From Terrabacter sp. Root85 (lineage in GTDB: Bacteria > Actinomycetota > Actinomycetes > Actinomycetales > Dermatophilaceae), in the NCBI RefSeq assembly GCF_001429185.1, contig NZ_LMIW01000012.1:124606-188605 (forward strand): a stretch of DNA of 64,000 bases, given 5' to 3'. The notes beneath the pieces are model-generated. The model was not told the origin of the DNA and ran no database searches. It saw only the letters and a list, made by a program, of their open reading frames with translations. Below, piece by piece: positions 41,639 through 57,334 of the stretch (position 1 is the stretch's first letter; the number at the start of each line of letters is the position of its first letter). A program made the translations under genes and the position numbers.

Positions 41639-41649
41639 ACGTCAGGCGG

Positions 41650-42336
41650 TCACCAGCCGCGGGCGCGCCACTCGCCCAGGTGCGGCCGCTCCGCGCCGAG
41701 GGTGGAGTCGTCGCCGTGGCCGGGGTAGAACCACGTGTCGTCGTCGTAGACGTCGAAGACGCGGGTCGTGACGTCCTCGATGAGCGAGTCGAAGCTCTGC
41801 CCGGGGTTCTTCGTGTTGCCGATGCCGCCGGGGAAGAGGCTGTCGCCGGTGAAGAGGTGGGTGTGCCCGCCCGGCGCGGGGTCGGCGTAGGCGAGCGCGA
41901 TCGACCCCGGCGTGTGTCCCCGCAGGTGGACGACGTCGAGGGTCACGTCGCCGACGGACACGCTGTCGGCCTGGCCGACGCGCTCGTCGACCGGCACGGG
42001 CAGCGCGTCGGCGTCCTCGGCGCCGGCGACGGTGCGGGCGCCCGTCGCCGCGACGACCTCGGCGAGCGCACCGACGTGGTCGTGGTGCTGGTGCGTCGTG
42101 ACGACGGTGTCGAGGCCACCGCCTCCGGTGGACACGAGCTCGAGCAGTCGCTCGGGCTCCGCCGCCGCGTCGACGAGCAGCTGCGCCCCGGTGGCGCGAC
42201 AGGTCAGCAGGTAGGCGTTGTTGCCGAAGCCGCCGACCTCGAGCTTGCGGATCGTGAGGTCGGGCAGCTCCCGGACGCCGGCCGGCCCGCCCGCGGTGAC
42301 GTGACCGGAGTAGGCGTCATGGGGCGTGTGCGTCAT
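41650..42336 (-). CDS. Metallo-beta-lactamase-fold hydrolase
   Basis: 228 residues. The dinuclear metal motif THQHHDHVGA gives His82, His84, Asp86 and His87; further ligands are in RGHTPGS and FTGDSLFPGG, with a final GHGDDSTLG. The layout fits glyoxalase II-like or mycothiol-thioester hydrolases. It follows the maleylpyruvate isomerase-like gene by two bases and so may act with it on a mycothiol-linked substrate (inference). ATG 42336. Confidence 0.9.
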   Translation of the reverse strand: MTHTPHDAYSGHVTAGGPAGVRELPDLTIRKLEVGGFGNNAYLLTCRATGAQLLVDAAAEPERLLELVSTGGGGLDTVVTTHQHHDHVGALAEVVAATGARTVAGAEDADALPVPVDERVGQADSVSVGDVTLDVVHLRGHTPGSIALAYADPAPGGHTHLFTGDSLFPGGIGNTKNPGQSFDSLIEDVTTRVFDVYDDDTWFYPGHGDDSTLGAERPHLGEWRARGW

Positions 42337-42338
42337 CG

Positions 42339-43040
42339 TCAGCCTCCGAAGGGCAGGGTCGGGACGGGGCCGTCGAAGGTCACGCCGTCGGTGTGTCCGC
42401 GGGCGAGCCACAGCAGCACGTCGGCGGCTGACCCGGTCACCCGCGTCGCACCGTCACCGACGACGTGCTCGTCGCCCGCGGCCGTCACGACGTGCAGCGA
42501 CGGGGGAGCGTCGTCGTGCGCGAGGCGGTTGGCGGCGTCGCGCAGGAAGAGCGACACGACCTCTGGCGGGGCGCTCGCGAAGGTGTAGCCGGCGTCGAGG
42601 TCGACGTGGTGGTAGACGACCTCGCGCAGCCGCATGAACGGGACCATCCCGACCGGGATCGGGAAGCCGCCCGGGGTGCGCTCGACGCGGACCCCGGCGT
42701 GCTCGGGGCGGAGGGCCTCGAGCCGCTCGGCGAGGCGGGCCGCCGTGTCGCGGATGTCCGTCGCGTGGTCGTGCGCCGACCGTCGGGCGCCGCGCTCGAT
42801 GTCGGTGTCACGCGACTCGACGTCGTCGTACATCGTGTCGGCGGTGCCGGTCAGCGCGACGTCGCACACGCGCGCGAGGGCGTCGGCGTTGCGAGCGAGG
42901 TGCGCGAGCACGTGGCCGCGCGACCAGCCCGCGCAGAGCGACGGCGCGAGCACCGCGTCGTTGCGGAAGGAGGCCGCCGTCGAGGCGACCCTGTCGGTCT
43001 CGGCCGCGACGAGCGCGGGTGTCACGTCGGCGTGCCTCAT
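42339..43040 (-). CDS. Maleylpyruvate isomerase (mycothiol-dependent) family protein
   Basis: 233 residues. The N-terminal DinB-like helical bundle (LAPSLCAGWSRGHVLAHLARNADALARV, residues about 32-59) and the later FMRLREVVYHHVDLDAGY carry the metal-binding His positions of the MDMPI family. A C-terminal sterol-carrier-like part ends in DVLLWLARGHTDGV. The specific isomerase activity is not certain, as the family has many roles. ATG 43040 overlaps the stop of the GH15 gene by four bases. Confidence 0.87.
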   Translation of the reverse strand: MRHADVTPALVAAETDRVASTAASFRNDAVLAPSLCAGWSRGHVLAHLARNADALARVCDVALTGTADTMYDDVESRDTDIERGARRSAHDHATDIRDTAARLAERLEALRPEHAGVRVERTPGGFPIPVGMVPFMRLREVVYHHVDLDAGYTFASAPPEVVSLFLRDAANRLAHDDAPPSLHVVTAAGDEHVVGDGATRVTGSAADVLLWLARGHTDGVTFDGPVPTLPFGG

Positions 43041-44887
43041 GCCGTGGCCCTCCCGGGTTGCTTCTCCGTCTCCGAGTCGGACGCCGCGCCCGAGGCCCTG
43101 GCGAGGGCGAGGGCGGCGCCGACGAGCGTCAGGTGCGAGAACGCCTGCGGGAAGTTGCCCACCATGCGCTTCGCGATCGGGTCGTACTCCTCGGAGAGCA
43201 GTCCGACGTCGTTGGTCAGGCCCACGAGCCGGTCCATCAGCTCGGTGGCCTCCGTCGTCATACCCGCCTTCGCGTAGGCGGTCACGAGCCAGAAGGAGCA
43301 CGCCAGGAAGGGGTGCTCGTCGCCCGCGAGACCGTCGACCCCCGTGTCGGTGCGGTAGCGCATGACGAGTCCCTCGCGCAGCAGGTCGGACTCGACGGCA
43401 GCGATGGTGCCGAGCATCCGCGGGTCGTCACCGTCGACGAAGCCGATCGACGAGAGCGTGAGCAGGGACGCGTCGACCTCGGTGGTGTCGTAGTGCTGGA
43501 CGAAGGTGTTGCGCTCGGTGTCGAAGCCCTTCGTCATGACCTCCTCGCGCACCTGGTCGCGCAGCTCGCGCCAGTGCTCGACGGGCCCCTCGACGCCGTG
43601 CTGCTCGACGGCGCGGATCGCACGGTCGAAGGCGGCCCACACCATGACGCGCGAGTGGGTGAAGTGCCGCAGCGGGCCCCGGATCTCCCAGAGGCCGTTG
43701 TCGGCCTCCTCCCAGTGCTGGGCGAGGTGGTTGACGAGCGCCCGCTGCAGGTGCCAGGAGTCGTCGTTCTCCTCGAGTCCCTTCGACCGCGCGTGGTCGA
43801 GCGAGATCATCACCTCGCCGAGCACGTCGGTCTGGCGCTGCTCGACGGCCGCGTTGCCGACGCGCACGGGGCGCGACCCGGCATACCCGGGCAGGTGCTC
43901 GAGCACCCGCTCGGGGAGGTCACGGCCGCCGTCGACGCGGTACATGATCTGCATGTCCTCGGGGTCACCGGCGACGGCGCGCAGCAACCACGCCCGCCAC
44001 AGCTCGGTCTCCTCGACGTAGCCGCAGCCGAGGAGGGCCTCGAGCGTCAGCGCGGCGTCGCGCAGCCAGCAGAAGCGGTAGTCCCAGTTGCGCTCGCCCC
44101 CGAACTCCTCCGGCAGCGACGTCGTGGCGGCGGCGACGATCCCACCGGTCGACTGGTGGGTCAGGCCGCGCAGCACGAGCAGCGAGCGCGTGACCGCGTC
44201 CTCGTAGGGGCCGGCGTAGTCGCTGCGGGAGGCGTACTCCTCGCTCAGCGCGATCGTCTCGTCGATCCGGGCGCGGACCCGCAGCGGCGGCGGAATCTCC
44301 TCGTGGCTGCGGAACCACGTCGTCGAGAAGGTGAACGTCTGCCCGGCTACGACGTCGAACTCGTCGACGTGGTGGCCGTCCTGGGCGTGGGGGAGCCGCG
44401 CGCCGCGCAGGACGAGCATGTCGGGGCCGGCGATGGCCGTGATGATCTCGTCGGTGTGGTCCTCGCGGTCCTCGGTGTGGCGCATCACCCACGGGCGGGT
44501 GCGGCCGTAGTTGAAGCGCACCGTCCACTCGTGGACCATCCGGACCGTGCCCTCGACGCCCTCGATGCGGCGCAGGAGGTCGGAGCGACCGTCGCCGAGC
44601 GGCATGACGTCGGTGACGCGGACCCGGCCGGTGGGTGTCTCGTGGATCGTCTCGAGGACGAACGAGTTGCCGACGTAGCGGCGGGTCGTGACCGCGTCCG
44701 GGTCGACCGGCGTGATGAGCCAGCGACCGTGGTCCGGCGTGCCGAGCAGCGCCGAGAAGCAGGCGCGCGAGTCGAAACGGGGGAGGCACAGCCAGTCGAC
44801 GGAGCCCTTGCGGCTCACGAGGGCGGCGGTGCCGAGGTCGCCGAGCACGGCGTAGTCCTCGATCGGGGTGGGCACGGGCTCACTCAT
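43037..44887 (-). CDS. Glycoside hydrolase family 15 protein (trehalase/glucoamylase type)
   Basis: 616 residues. The N-terminal beta-sandwich ([42 protein letters not shown]) and the (alpha/alpha)6 barrel with [26 protein letters not shown] are typical of bacterial GH15 enzymes; in mycobacteria the nearest form is a trehalase. The second catalytic Glu region is LLSEEYDP. It is cytoplasmic. ATG 44887 lies seven bases after CATACT on the minus strand, perhaps a leaderless start. First gene of the operon with MDMPI and MBL genes. Confidence 0.93.
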   Translation of the reverse strand: MSEPVPTPIEDYAVLGDLGTAALVSRKGSVDWLCLPRFDSRACFSALLGTPDHGRWLITPVDPDAVTTRRYVGNSFVLETIHETPTGRVRVTDVMPLGDGRSDLLRRIEGVEGTVRMVHEWTVRFNYGRTRPWVMRHTEDREDHTDEIITAIAGPDMLVLRGARLPHAQDGHHVDEFDVVAGQTFTFSTTWFRSHEEIPPPLRVRARIDETIALSEEYASRSDYAGPYEDAVTRSLLVLRGLTHQSTGGIVAAATTSLPEEFGGERNWDYRFCWLRDAALTLEALLGCGYVEETELWRAWLLRAVAGDPEDMQIMYRVDGGRDLPERVLEHLPGYAGSRPVRVGNAAVEQRQTDVLGEVMISLDHARSKGLEENDDSWHLQRALVNHLAQHWEEADNGLWEIRGPLRHFTHSRVMVWAAFDRAIRAVEQHGVEGPVEHWRELRDQVREEVMTKGFDTERNTFVQHYDTTEVDASLLTLSSIGFVDGDDPRMLGTIAAVESDLLREGLVMRYRTDTGVDGLAGDEHPFLACSFWLVTAYAKAGMTTEATELMDRLVGLTNDVGLLSEEYDPIAKRMVGNFPQAFSHLTLVGAALALARASGAASDSETEKQPGRATA

Positions 44888-44993
44888 GACTGCGAGTATG
44901 CCGTCCTGCCGGGTCCGGCGCTCCCGTCGCCCGGGCGTGTGGCGGGGTGGGTACGTCCGAGTCATGTCCAGCCTTGAGCCGCCGATGGGGGGA

Positions 44994-45016
44994 CTGTCGG
45001 TCACCCCACCTAGCAT
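44994..45016 (+). promoter_or_regulatory. PafBC-type (RecA-independent) promoter of uvrA, leaderless
   Basis: CTGTCGGTC (44994-45002), eight bases, then TAGCAT (45011-45016), the same arrangement as at uvrB and 7 of 9 matches to TTGTCRGTG-N8-TAnnnT. GTG 45024 follows seven bases later. Confidence 0.78.
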
Positions 45017-45023
45017 GTTGCGC

Positions 45024-48178
<3,155 letters not shown>

Positions 48179-48182
<4 letters not shown>

Positions 48183-48778
48183 CCGAGCGCACGCACTCCA
48201 GCACCACCGAGCCGACCAGCAGCACGAGCACCTCCGACACTCCGCCCACCACTCCGTCCGACCTCCCAGCCGCCGGGCCATCCACCGGCCCGTCCACCGG
48301 CACCGCCGAGCCGAGCCTCGGCGACCGCATCTCCGTGCTCACCGACCGCCGCGGCGTCCTCCGGGTCGCCGGGGTCGTCGTCGGGGCCGGGGCGCTGGCT
48401 GCCTGCAGCAGCCCGCCCGTCCCGACGGCTCCGGCCGACTCGTCGTCGAGCAGCGCTGCGGCGGCTCCGTCCTCCGGGGCGAGCTCGGCCGCCGCCGGTG
48501 GCACCCCGACGTCCGAGATCCCCGTCGGCGGCGGCAAGATCTTCGCCGACACCAAGACCGTCGTCACCCAGCCGGCGGCCGGCACGTTCAAGGCGTTCGA
48601 CGCGGTGTGCCCCCACCAGGGCTGCACCGTCGCCTCCGTCGAGGGCGGCCAGATCATCTGCCCCTGTCACCAGAGCCACTTCGACGCCACGACCGGCGAC
48701 CGCGTGTCCGGCCCGGCACCCACCGGCCTGACCGCCAAGACCATCACCGTCACCGGTGACACGTTCACCATCAGCTGA
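48179..48778 (+). CDS. Rieske [2Fe-2S] lipoprotein, Tat-exported
   Basis: 199 residues. The Thr/Ser/Pro-rich N-terminal 50 residues precede a Tat-like signal [22 protein letters not shown] ending in a lipobox (Cys76). The cluster motifs are CPHQGC (Cys144, His146) and CPCHQSHF (Cys161, His164), with a further Cys in each for the disulfide of high-potential Rieske proteins. It would be an electron carrier on the outer face of the membrane; the partner is unknown. ATGA overlap with uvrA (48179) makes cotranscription likely. Confidence 0.9.
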
Positions 48779-48913
48779 GCGTCACCCGCTGTCGTATGCC
48801 GCCCGGTCGGTGCCCCCTCGGCGCCCGGCCGGGCGTCGTGCGTCCGGGCCCAGCACCCTCCGGGCGCGGTCACGGATCCGCCGACACGGCATACGCGAGG
48901 ACGCCCTGCGGCG

Positions 48914-48936
48914 GCGTCGGCGGGCCGACATAGGGT
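48914..48936 (+). promoter_or_regulatory. uvrC promoter, weak PafBC-type match, leaderless
   Basis: GCGTCGGCG (48914-48922), eight bases, then TAGGGT (48931-48936). Spacing matches the uvrA and uvrB promoters but only 6 of 9 upstream bases agree. GTG 48943 is six bases past the -10 box. Confidence 0.5.
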
Positions 48937-48942
48937 GGGAAC

Positions 48943-50997
48943 GTGGCGGACCCGACGACCTACCGACCCAAGCCGGGAGAGATCCCGACCGACCCGGGCG
49001 TCTACCGTTTCCGCGACGCGCACGGCCGGGTCATCTACGTCGGCAAGGCCAAGTCGCTGCGCCCGCGGCTGTCGTCCTACTTCCAGGACATCACGGCCCT
49101 GCACCCGCGCACCGCGACGATGGTCACGACGGCGAGCTCGGTCGAGTGGACCGTCGTGCGCACCGAGGTCGAGGCCCTGCAGCTCGAGTACTCCTGGATC
49201 AAGGAGTTCGACCCGCGCTTCAACGTCAAGTACCGCGACGACAAGTCCTACCCCTTCCTCGCTGTGACGATGGGCGAGGAGTTCCCGCGGGCCCAGGTCA
49301 TGCGCGGCGCCAAGCGCAAGGGCACTCGCTACTTCGGGCCCTACGGCCATGCCTGGGCGATCCGCGAGACCCTCGACCTGCTGCTGCGGGTCTTCCCCCT
49401 GCGCACGTGCTCGTCCGGCGTGTTCAAGCGCGCGACGGCGAGCGGTCGACCGTGCCTGCTCGGCTACATCGACAAGTGCTCGGCCCCGTGCGTCGGCCGC
49501 GTCACCCCCGAGGAGCACCGGGCCATCGCCGAGGACTTCTGCGACTTCATGGGCGGCAACACGACGCGCTTCGCGAAGCGCCTCGAGACGCGCATGAAGG
49601 AAGCGGCCGCGGAGCTCGACTTCGAGCAGGCCGCCCGGCTGCGCGACGACATCGGGGCCCTGACCAAGGCGCTCGAGAAGCAGGCCGTCGTCCTCGGTGA
49701 CGCCACCGACGCCGACGTCTTCGCCCTCGCCGACGACGACCTCGAGGCCGCGGTCCAGGTCTTCCACGTCCGGGGTGGACGCATCCGCGGCCAGCGGGGC
49801 TGGGTCGTCGAGAAGGAGAGCGAGGACATCCCGACCCTCGTCGAGCACCTGCTGCTGCAGGTCTACGGCGACGCCGAGCGCGACGCGATCCCGCGCGAGG
49901 TGCTCGTCCCGAGCCTGCCGGCCGACCCCGAGGCCGTCACCGAGTGGCTGTCGTCGGTGCGCGGCTCCGCGGTCAGCGTCCGCGTGCCGCAACGCGGCGA
50001 CAAGCGCACCCTGAGCGAGACGGTCCGGCGCAACGCCGAGCAGTCGCTGGCCCGGCACAAGGTGGCCCGCGCCGGCGACCTGACGCTGCGCAGCAAGGCG
50101 CTGCAGGAGCTGCAGGACTACCTCGGCCTCGACGACGCACCGCTGCGCATCGAGTGCTACGACGTCAGCCACGTCCAGGGCACCAACGTCGTCGCGTCGA
50201 TGGTCGTCTTCGAGGACGGACTGGCCCGCAAGAGCGAGTACCGCCGCTTCATCGTCCGTGGCGCGGCCACCGAGGACGGCGAGCCGGTCACCGTCGACGA
50301 CACCGCCGCGATGCGCGAGGTGCTGACCCGCCGGTTCCGGCGCTACCTCGAGGACGCCGAGGGGGCGGGTGACCTCGACCTCTCGACGGGGGTCGTCGGC
50401 GGGGCGACCGACGGCGCGGCCGGCCCCGACGCGACGGGTCCGTCGGACGACGACGACGGGCCGTCCGCCTCCGGTCCGATCGACCCTGAGACCGGACGGC
50501 CTCGACGGTTCGCCTACCCACCCAGCCTCGTCGTCGTCGACGGCGGCCTGCCGCAGGTCAACGCCGCCCAGGCCGTGCTCGACGAGCTCGGCATCGAGGA
50601 GGTCGCGCTCGTCGGGCTCGCCAAGCGCCTCGAGGAGGTGTGGGTCCCGCGCGACGACCACCCGGTCATCCTGCCCCGCACCAGCGAAGGGCTCTACCTG
50701 CTCCAGCGGCTGCGCGACGAGGCCCACCGCTTCGCGATCACCTTCCACCGGCAGCGGCGGTCCAAGGCGATGACGACCTCCCAGCTCGACGGCATACCCG
50801 GGCTCGGCGCGAGCCGTCAGAAGGCGCTGCTGCGCCACTTCGGTTCGGTCAAACGCCTTCGCGCGGCGGACACAACGGACATCATGGCCGTACCCGGCTT
50901 CGGACGGTCGCTTGCTTCGGCCGTCGTCAACCACTTGGCTGAGGGAGCACCCCAGGAGCCAGCCGTGAACCTCACGACGGGAGAAGTGCTCGAATGA
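48943..50997 (+). CDS. uvrC: Excinuclease ABC subunit C
   Basis: 684 residues. The GIY-YIG nuclease ([30 protein letters not shown], about 17-46), UVR domain ([30 protein letters not shown]), RNase H-like 5'-incision domain ([24 protein letters not shown]) and C-terminal helix-hairpin-helix ([28 protein letters not shown]) are all seen. A Gly/Asp/Ser-rich insert (about 480-520) interrupts the 5'-incision domain, as in other actinobacteria. It cuts both sides of the lesion. Confidence 0.98.
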   Translation: MADPTTYRPKPGEIPTDPGVYRFRDAHGRVIYVGKAKSLRPRLSSYFQDITALHPRTATMVTTASSVEWTVVRTEVEALQLEYSWIKEFDPRFNVKYRDDKSYPFLAVTMGEEFPRAQVMRGAKRKGTRYFGPYGHAWAIRETLDLLLRVFPLRTCSSGVFKRATASGRPCLLGYIDKCSAPCVGRVTPEEHRAIAEDFCDFMGGNTTRFAKRLETRMKEAAAELDFEQAARLRDDIGALTKALEKQAVVLGDATDADVFALADDDLEAAVQVFHVRGGRIRGQRGWVVEKESEDIPTLVEHLLLQVYGDAERDAIPREVLVPSLPADPEAVTEWLSSVRGSAVSVRVPQRGDKRTLSETVRRNAEQSLARHKVARAGDLTLRSKALQELQDYLGLDDAPLRIECYDVSHVQGTNVVASMVVFEDGLARKSEYRRFIVRGAATEDGEPVTVDDTAAMREVLTRRFRRYLEDAEGAGDLDLSTGVVGGATDGAAGPDATGPSDDDDGPSASGPIDPETGRPRRFAYPPSLVVVDGGLPQVNAAQAVLDELGIEEVALVGLAKRLEEVWVPRDDHPVILPRTSEGLYLLQRLRDEAHRFAITFHRQRRSKAMTTSQLDGIPGLGASRQKALLRHFGSVKRLRAADTTDIMAVPGFGRSLASAVVNHLAEGAPQEPAVNLTTGEVLE

Positions 50998-51911
50998 CCG
51001 CCGACACCAGGCGCACACCGCAGACGCCCTTGGCCGATGCTCCGATCGTCATCGTCACCGGGATGAGCGGGGCCGGACGCAGCACGACCGCCAACGTCCT
51101 CGAGGACCTCGGGTGGCTCGTCGTCGACAACCTGCCACCGCAGCTGCTCACGCACCTCGCCGAGCTGCGCGACGAGGCCCGCGCCCAGCACCCCGAGGCC
51201 CACCTCCAGCAGGTCGCCGTCGTCGTCGACGTGCGCTCGCGTGGCTGGTTCGCCCAGCTCGAGGGCGCCATCGGTGCGGCCCGCGAGCGCGGCGAGCGTC
51301 CCAGCCTCGTCTTCCTCGACGCCACCGACGAGGCGCTCGTCCGCCGCTTCGAGAGCGTGCGCCGACCGCACCCGCTCCAGGGCGAGGGTCGGCTCCTCGA
51401 CGGCATCCAGCGCGAGCGCGAGCTGCTCCTCGACCTGCGCTCGTCGGCTGACGTCGTCATCGACAGCTCGGGCCTCAACGTCCACCAGCTGAGCGCCAAG
51501 CTCTCCTCGCTCTTCGCGGGCGACCGGCGCGTCCAGCTGCGCATCGCGGTCATGTCGTTCGGCTTCAAGTACGGCCTGCCGCTCGACGCCGACGTCGTCT
51601 TCGACATGCGCTTCCTGCCCAACCCCTACTGGGTGCCCGAGCTGCGGGCGCTGACCGGGCGCGACACTCCCGTCAGCGAGTTCGTCATGAAGCAGGAGGG
51701 CGCCGACGAGTTCCTCGACCGCGCCGGTGACCTGCTCGACACGATGATCGACGGCTACGTCCGCGAGGGGCGCCGCTACGTCACCGTGGCCGTCGGCTGC
51801 ACCGGCGGCAAGCACCGGTCCGTCGCGATCGCGGAGGCGCTGAGCGGGCGGCTCGGCGGCCGGGACCGCGTCGACACGTTCGTCGTCCACCGCGACCTGG
51901 GTCGGGAGTGA
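50994..51911 (+). CDS. rapZ: RNase adapter protein RapZ (nucleotide-binding)
   Basis: 305 residues. Walker [10 protein letters not shown] (about 23-31), [24 protein letters not shown], and the C-terminal [21 protein letters not shown] are the RapZ/YvcJ signatures. In E. coli it controls GlmZ sRNA decay and binds glucosamine-6-phosphate; in Gram-positives the role is less clear. ATG overlaps the uvrC stop (ATGA), as usual in the conserved uvrC-rapZ-yvcK-whiA cluster. Confidence 0.96.
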   Translation: MTADTRRTPQTPLADAPIVIVTGMSGAGRSTTANVLEDLGWLVVDNLPPQLLTHLAELRDEARAQHPEAHLQQVAVVVDVRSRGWFAQLEGAIGAARERGERPSLVFLDATDEALVRRFESVRRPHPLQGEGRLLDGIQRERELLLDLRSSADVVIDSSGLNVHQLSAKLSSLFAGDRRVQLRIAVMSFGFKYGLPLDADVVFDMRFLPNPYWVPELRALTGRDTPVSEFVMKQEGADEFLDRAGDLLDTMIDGYVREGRRYVTVAVGCTGGKHRSVAIAEALSGRLGGRDRVDTFVVHRDLGRE

Positions 51912-52894
51912 CCGGGACGACTGCGGTGACGACCCAGCGACTGCCCCTCGGTTCCTCGCACCACCGGCGCATCGTCGCGCTCGGTGGTGGTCACGGCCTG
52001 GCCGCGGCGCTGACCGCGCTGCGGCTGCTCACCGACAACGTCACCGCCGTCGTCACCGTCGCCGACGACGGCGGGTCGAGCGGGCGGCTCCGCGAGGAGT
52101 TCGACGTGCTGCCCCCCGGCGACCTGCGGATGGCGCTCTCTGCGCTGTGCGACGACAGCGACTGGGGCCACACTTGGCGCGACGTGCTCCAGCACCGTTT
52201 CGCCGGCACGGGGGACCTCAAGGGCCACGCGCTCGGCAACCTCATGATCGTCTCGATCTGGGAGCTGCTCGGCGACACGGTGCAGGGGCTCGACCTCGTG
52301 GGGCGTCTGCTCGGCGCGCGGGGCCGGGTGCTGCCGATGGCGGCCGAGCCGCTCGAGATCGTGGCCGAGATCCGCGGCCACGACCCGGCCCGCCCCGATG
52401 CCACGGTCGACGTGCGCGGACAGCACCGCGTCGCGTCGTCGCCGGGCATCGTGTCGTCGATCGGCATCGTGCCGACGTGTCCGGAGCCCTGCCACGAGGC
52501 GCTCTCCGCCGTCCGCGACGCCGACTGGGTCATGCTCGGACCCGGGTCGTGGTTCACGTCCGTCATGCCGCACCTGCTCGTGCCCGACCTCGTCGACGCA
52601 CTCGTCTCGACGCCGGCCAAGCGACTGCTCAACCTCAACCTCGAGGTGCACAAGGGGGAGACCCGCGACTTCCGGGCCGAGGACCACCTCGCGTCCTTCG
52701 CCGCCAACGCTCCCGACCTCCGGCTCGACGTCGTGCTCGCCGACCCGAGCGTCGTCCCCGACGGTGCGTCGCTGCGGGCGGCGGCCGCCGAGCTCGGGGC
52801 CGAGCTCGTCGTCGCGCCGGTGGCGGCGCGGGGCGAGCCCGGGGTCCACGACCCGCTGCGGCTCGCGGCGGCGCTGCGCGACGTCATCTCCTGA
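51908..52894 (+). CDS. yvcK: Gluconeogenesis factor YvcK/CofD-like protein
   Basis: 328 residues, starting GTG (GTGA overlap with rapZ). The N-terminal [42 protein letters not shown] and [13 protein letters not shown], then [15 protein letters not shown] and [17 protein letters not shown] are family signatures. YvcK binds UDP-GlcNAc and links carbon metabolism to cell-wall synthesis. No F420-type CofD role is needed. Confidence 0.95.
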   Translation: MTGTTAVTTQRLPLGSSHHRRIVALGGGHGLAAALTALRLLTDNVTAVVTVADDGGSSGRLREEFDVLPPGDLRMALSALCDDSDWGHTWRDVLQHRFAGTGDLKGHALGNLMIVSIWELLGDTVQGLDLVGRLLGARGRVLPMAAEPLEIVAEIRGHDPARPDATVDVRGQHRVASSPGIVSSIGIVPTCPEPCHEALSAVRDADWVMLGPGSWFTSVMPHLLVPDLVDALVSTPAKRLLNLNLEVHKGETRDFRAEDHLASFAANAPDLRLDVVLADPSVVPDGASLRAAAAELGAELVVAPVAARGEPGVHDPLRLAAALRDVIS

Positions 52895-52972
52895 GCTCGT
52901 GGCGCTGCCGTTCGCAGAGCCGGCCGGGGCTCCGGCGCGAGGGTGCTTGATCAGGGTGGCAGGATGTCGCCC

Positions 52973-53953
52973 ATGGCCATGACAGCAAAGGTGAAGGACG
53001 AGCTCTCACGCCTCGAGGTGACCAAACCCTGCTGTCGCAAGGCCGAGGTCTCGACGATGCTCCGCTTCGCCGGCGGGCTGCACATCATCGGGGGACAGAT
53101 CGTCGTCGAGGCCGAGCTCGACACCGCGAACGCCGCACGTCGCCTGCGCCGCAACATCGCCGAGGTCTACGGGCACAAGAGCGACGTGCTCGTCCTCGCC
53201 GCCGGCGGTCTGCGTCGTGGCTCGCGCTACGTCGTCCGGGTCGTCGAGGAGGGCGCCACCCTCGCCCGGCAGACCGGGCTCATCGACACGCGCGGGCGTC
53301 CCGTCCGCGGCCTGCCGCCCAAGGTGGTCAGCGCCGCGACGTGCGACTCCGAGGCCGCTTGGCGGGGCGCGTTCCTCGCGCACGGCTCGCTCACCGAGCC
53401 GGGGCGCTCGTCGGCGCTCGAGGTGACGTGCCCCGGTCCCGAGGCCGCCCTCGCCCTCGTCGGCGCCGCACGCCGCCTCGGCATCCAGGCCAAGGCCCGC
53501 GAGGTCCGCGGCGTCGACCGGGTCGTCATCCGTGACGGCGACGCCATCGGCGCGATGCTGACGCGTCTCGGGGCCCACGACGCCGTCATGGCGTGGGAGG
53601 AGCGGCGGATGCGCCGCGAGGTGCGGGCCACGGCCAACCGCCTGGCCAACTTCGACGACGCCAACCTGCGCCGCTCCGCACGGGCCGCCGTCGCTGCCGG
53701 GGCCCGGGTCGAGCGCGCCATGGAGCTGCTCGGCGAGGAGATCCCCGACCACCTGCGTGAGGCCGGGGTGCTCCGTCTCGAGCACAAGCAGGCCAGCCTC
53801 GAGGAGCTCGGCCAGCTGGCCAAGCCGCCGATGACCAAGGACGCCGTGGCCGGTCGCATCCGGCGCCTGCTCGCCATGGCCGACAAGCGGGCCGAGGAGC
53901 TCGGGGTCGCCGGCACCGACGCCAACCTCACGGCCGACATGCTCGAGAGCTGA
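52973..53953 (+). CDS. whiA: Sporulation/cell-division regulator WhiA
   Basis: 326 residues. The N-terminal LAGLIDADG-like fold ([55 protein letters not shown]) and C-terminal helix-turn-helix ([56 protein letters not shown]) are clear. WhiA works with WhiB in actinobacterial cell division. ATG 52973 is chosen because CAGGAT lies seven bases upstream; the next Met, two codons in, is also possible. An upstream GTG/TTG frame (52943) is unsupported. Confidence 0.95.
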   Translation: MAMTAKVKDELSRLEVTKPCCRKAEVSTMLRFAGGLHIIGGQIVVEAELDTANAARRLRRNIAEVYGHKSDVLVLAAGGLRRGSRYVVRVVEEGATLARQTGLIDTRGRPVRGLPPKVVSAATCDSEAAWRGAFLAHGSLTEPGRSSALEVTCPGPEAALALVGAARRLGIQAKAREVRGVDRVVIRDGDAIGAMLTRLGAHDAVMAWEERRMRREVRATANRLANFDDANLRRSARAAVAAGARVERAMELLGEEIPDHLREAGVLRLEHKQASLEELGQLAKPPMTKDAVAGRIRRLLAMADKRAEELGVAGTDANLTADMLES

Positions 53954-54064
53954 ACCGGGGCGTCCGACGCCGTCGCTCGGGTGCCCGCGCGGCGGGGGCG
54001 GCGCGTGCTGAGCGCGTGCTCACCAAGCCCTGAGACTGCCGCTTCGGCGTCGCAGGCGACGCAC

Positions 54065-54070
54065 TAGGGT
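54065..54070 (+). promoter_or_regulatory. -10 box of gap
   Basis: TAGGGT, giving a leader of about 80 nt before GTG 54155. No clear -35 box. The rest of the 53954-54154 spacer shows no gene. Confidence 0.5.
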
Positions 54071-54079
54071 GTGGTGTGA

Positions 54080-55159
<1,080 letters not shown>

Positions 55160-55165
55160 GCCACT

Positions 55166-55211
55166 CGGCCACCGCCCCCGGCGCTCTCCCGAGCACCCCG
55201 GGCGGTGGCCG
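55166..55211 (+). terminator. Hairpin between gap and pgk
   Basis: CGGCCACCGCCC (55166-55177) pairs perfectly with GGGCGGTGGCCG (55200-55211) across a 22-base loop. It probably trims or protects the gap message and lowers read-through to pgk, matching the usual higher need for GAPDH. Confidence 0.7.
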
Positions 55212-55264
55212 CACCCTTGTCACCCGTGCCCGCCCCATTCCCAACTGACGAAGAGGCATCCCGC

Positions 55265-56473
55265 GTGAAGACCACCAGCGATCTCGGGGACCTGCGCGGC
55301 AAGCGCGTCCTCGTCCGGTCCGACCTCAACGTGCCGCTCGACGGCGCGACGATCACCGACGACGGCCGCATCCGCGCCTCGGCCCCGACGATCAAGGGCC
55401 TGGCCGACGCCGGCGCCCGCGTCATCGTCTGCGCCCACCTCGGCCGCCCCAAGGGCGCCCCGGAGGCCAAGTACTCCCTCGCGCCGGTCGCGCAGCGACT
55501 CAGCGAGGTGCTCGGCACCGACGTCGTCTTCGCCGACGACACCGTCGGTGACGACGCCAAGGCCAAGGCGGCGGCGCTCCAGGACGGCCAGGTGCTGCTC
55601 CTCGAGAACCTCCGCTTCAACGCCGGCGAGACCGCCAAGACCGACGACGAGCGTGCCGGCTTCGCGGCCGAGCTCGCTTCTCTCGCCGACGTCTTCGTCT
55701 CCGACGGCTTCGGGGTCGTGCACCGCAAGCAGGCCTCCGTCTACGACGTCGCGCGCCTGCTGCCGCACGCCACGGGCGACCTCGTCTCCACCGAGGTCGA
55801 CGTCCTGCGCCGCCTGACGAAGGACCCCGAGCGCCCGTATGCCGTCGTCCTCGGTGGCGCGAAGGTGTCCGACAAGCTCGGCGTCATCGGCAACCTCCTC
55901 GGCACGGCGGACCGTCTCCTCATCGGTGGCGGCATGGTCTTCACCTTCCTCGCCGCGCAGGGTCACGAGGTCGGCAAGAGCCTGCTCGAGGCCGACCAGA
56001 TCGACACGGTCAAGGGCTACCTCGAGCGGGCCGCGAAGGAGGGCGTCGAGATCGTGCTTCCGGTCGACGTCGTCGCCGCCGACGCGTTCAGCGCCGACGC
56101 GGCCCACGAGGTCGTCTCGGCCGACGCCATCCCGGCCGACCGGATGGGCCTCGACATCGGGCCCGCGTCGAGCGCGCTCTTCGCCGAGAAGCTCGCCGAC
56201 TGCCGCACCGTCTTCTGGAACGGCCCGATGGGCGCCTTCGAGATGGAGCCCTACGCGGCCGGCACCAAGGCGCTGGCCCAGGCGCTCGTCGAGATCACCG
56301 CCCAGGGCGCCCTCACCGTCGTCGGTGGCGGCGACTCCGCCGCGGCGGTGCGCCAGCTCGGCTTCGCCGACTCCGACTTCGGCCACATCTCCACCGGCGG
56401 CGGCGCCAGCCTCGAGTACCTCGAGGGCAAGGAGCTGCCCGGACTCACCGTGCTCGAGGAGGGCGACGCCTGA
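55265..56473 (+). CDS. pgk: Phosphoglycerate kinase
   Basis: 402 residues. [50 protein letters not shown] and [41 protein letters not shown] are the family blocks. It makes ATP from 1,3-bisphosphoglycerate. GTG 55265 follows AAGAGG (around 55250-55255); the frame is open upstream to 55205 without support. Confidence 0.97.
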   Translation: MKTTSDLGDLRGKRVLVRSDLNVPLDGATITDDGRIRASAPTIKGLADAGARVIVCAHLGRPKGAPEAKYSLAPVAQRLSEVLGTDVVFADDTVGDDAKAKAAALQDGQVLLLENLRFNAGETAKTDDERAGFAAELASLADVFVSDGFGVVHRKQASVYDVARLLPHATGDLVSTEVDVLRRLTKDPERPYAVVLGGAKVSDKLGVIGNLLGTADRLLIGGGMVFTFLAAQGHEVGKSLLEADQIDTVKGYLERAAKEGVEIVLPVDVVAADAFSADAAHEVVSADAIPADRMGLDIGPASSALFAEKLADCRTVFWNGPMGAFEMEPYAAGTKALAQALVEITAQGALTVVGGGDSAAAVRQLGFADSDFGHISTGGGASLEYLEGKELPGLTVLEEGDA

Positions 56474-57285
56474 TGGCCAAGGACACCAAGCCGGTCGGGC
56501 GCGTCCCGCTCATGGCCGGCAACTGGAAGATGAACCTCGACCACCTCCAGGCGACGCACCTCGTGCAGAAGCTCGACTGGACGCTGCGCGACGCGAAGCA
56601 CGACCACGCGGCCGTCGAGGTCGCCGTGCTGCCGCCCTTCACCGACCTGCGCTCGGTCCAGACGCTCATCGAGGGCGACAAGCTCGACCTCAGGTACGGC
56701 GCGCAGGACCTGTCGCCGCACACCTCGGGTGCCTACACCGGTGACATCTCGGGCGCCTTCCTCGCCAAGCTCGGCTGCACGTACGTCACCGTCGGGCACA
56801 GCGAGCGGCGCGAGGGCCACGGCGAGACCGACGCCGTCGTCAACTCCAAGGTCAAGGCGGCCTACGCCCACGGCCTGACACCGATCCTCTGCTGCGGCGA
56901 GGCGCTCGACGTGCGCAAGGAGGGCCGCCAGGTCGAGCACGTCGTCGCCCAGCTGCGCGAGAACCTCGACGGGGTGACCAAGGAGCAGGCGGCATCGGTC
57001 GTCATCGCCTACGAGCCCATCTGGGCCATCGGCACGGGCGAGGTCGCCACGCCCGACGACGCGCAGGAGGTCTGCGCGGCCATCCGCACGCTGCTCGCCG
57101 AGCTCTACAGCGGCGACGTCGCCGACGGCGTACGCGTCCTCTATGGCGGCAGCGTCAAGTCGGGCAACGTCGCCGCGATCATGGCCCAGGAGGACGTCGA
57201 CGGCGCCCTCGTCGGTGGTGCGTCGATCGACCCGACGGAGTTCGCGTCGATCTGTCGCTACCGCGACCACGTCGGCACGTCCTGA
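56473..57285 (+). CDS. tpiA: Triosephosphate isomerase
   Basis: 270 residues. [15 protein letters not shown] at the start, catalytic His in VGHSERR, and [21 protein letters not shown] with the catalytic Glu, then [32 protein letters not shown] shares one base with the pgk stop (TGATG). It interconverts the two triose phosphates. Confidence 0.97.
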   Translation: MAKDTKPVGRVPLMAGNWKMNLDHLQATHLVQKLDWTLRDAKHDHAAVEVAVLPPFTDLRSVQTLIEGDKLDLRYGAQDLSPHTSGAYTGDISGAFLAKLGCTYVTVGHSERREGHGETDAVVNSKVKAAYAHGLTPILCCGEALDVRKEGRQVEHVVAQLRENLDGVTKEQAASVVIAYEPIWAIGTGEVATPDDAQEVCAAIRTLLAELYSGDVADGVRVLYGGSVKSGNVAAIMAQEDVDGALVGGASIDPTEFASICRYRDHVGTS

Positions 57286-57291
57286 TACCTT

Positions 57292-57334
57292 CCCTTCGGC
57301 CGGACGGATCCCACGGGGCCGTTCGGCCGAAGGG
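57292..57334 (+). terminator. tpiA terminator
   Basis: A 16-bp stem (57292-57307 with 57319-57334), one G-U pair, six bases after the stop, with a further outer pairing GATACCT (57284-57290) with AGGTATC (57344-57350). The outer arm overlaps a TATCCT (57347-57352) that may be the secG -10 box. Confidence 0.88.
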
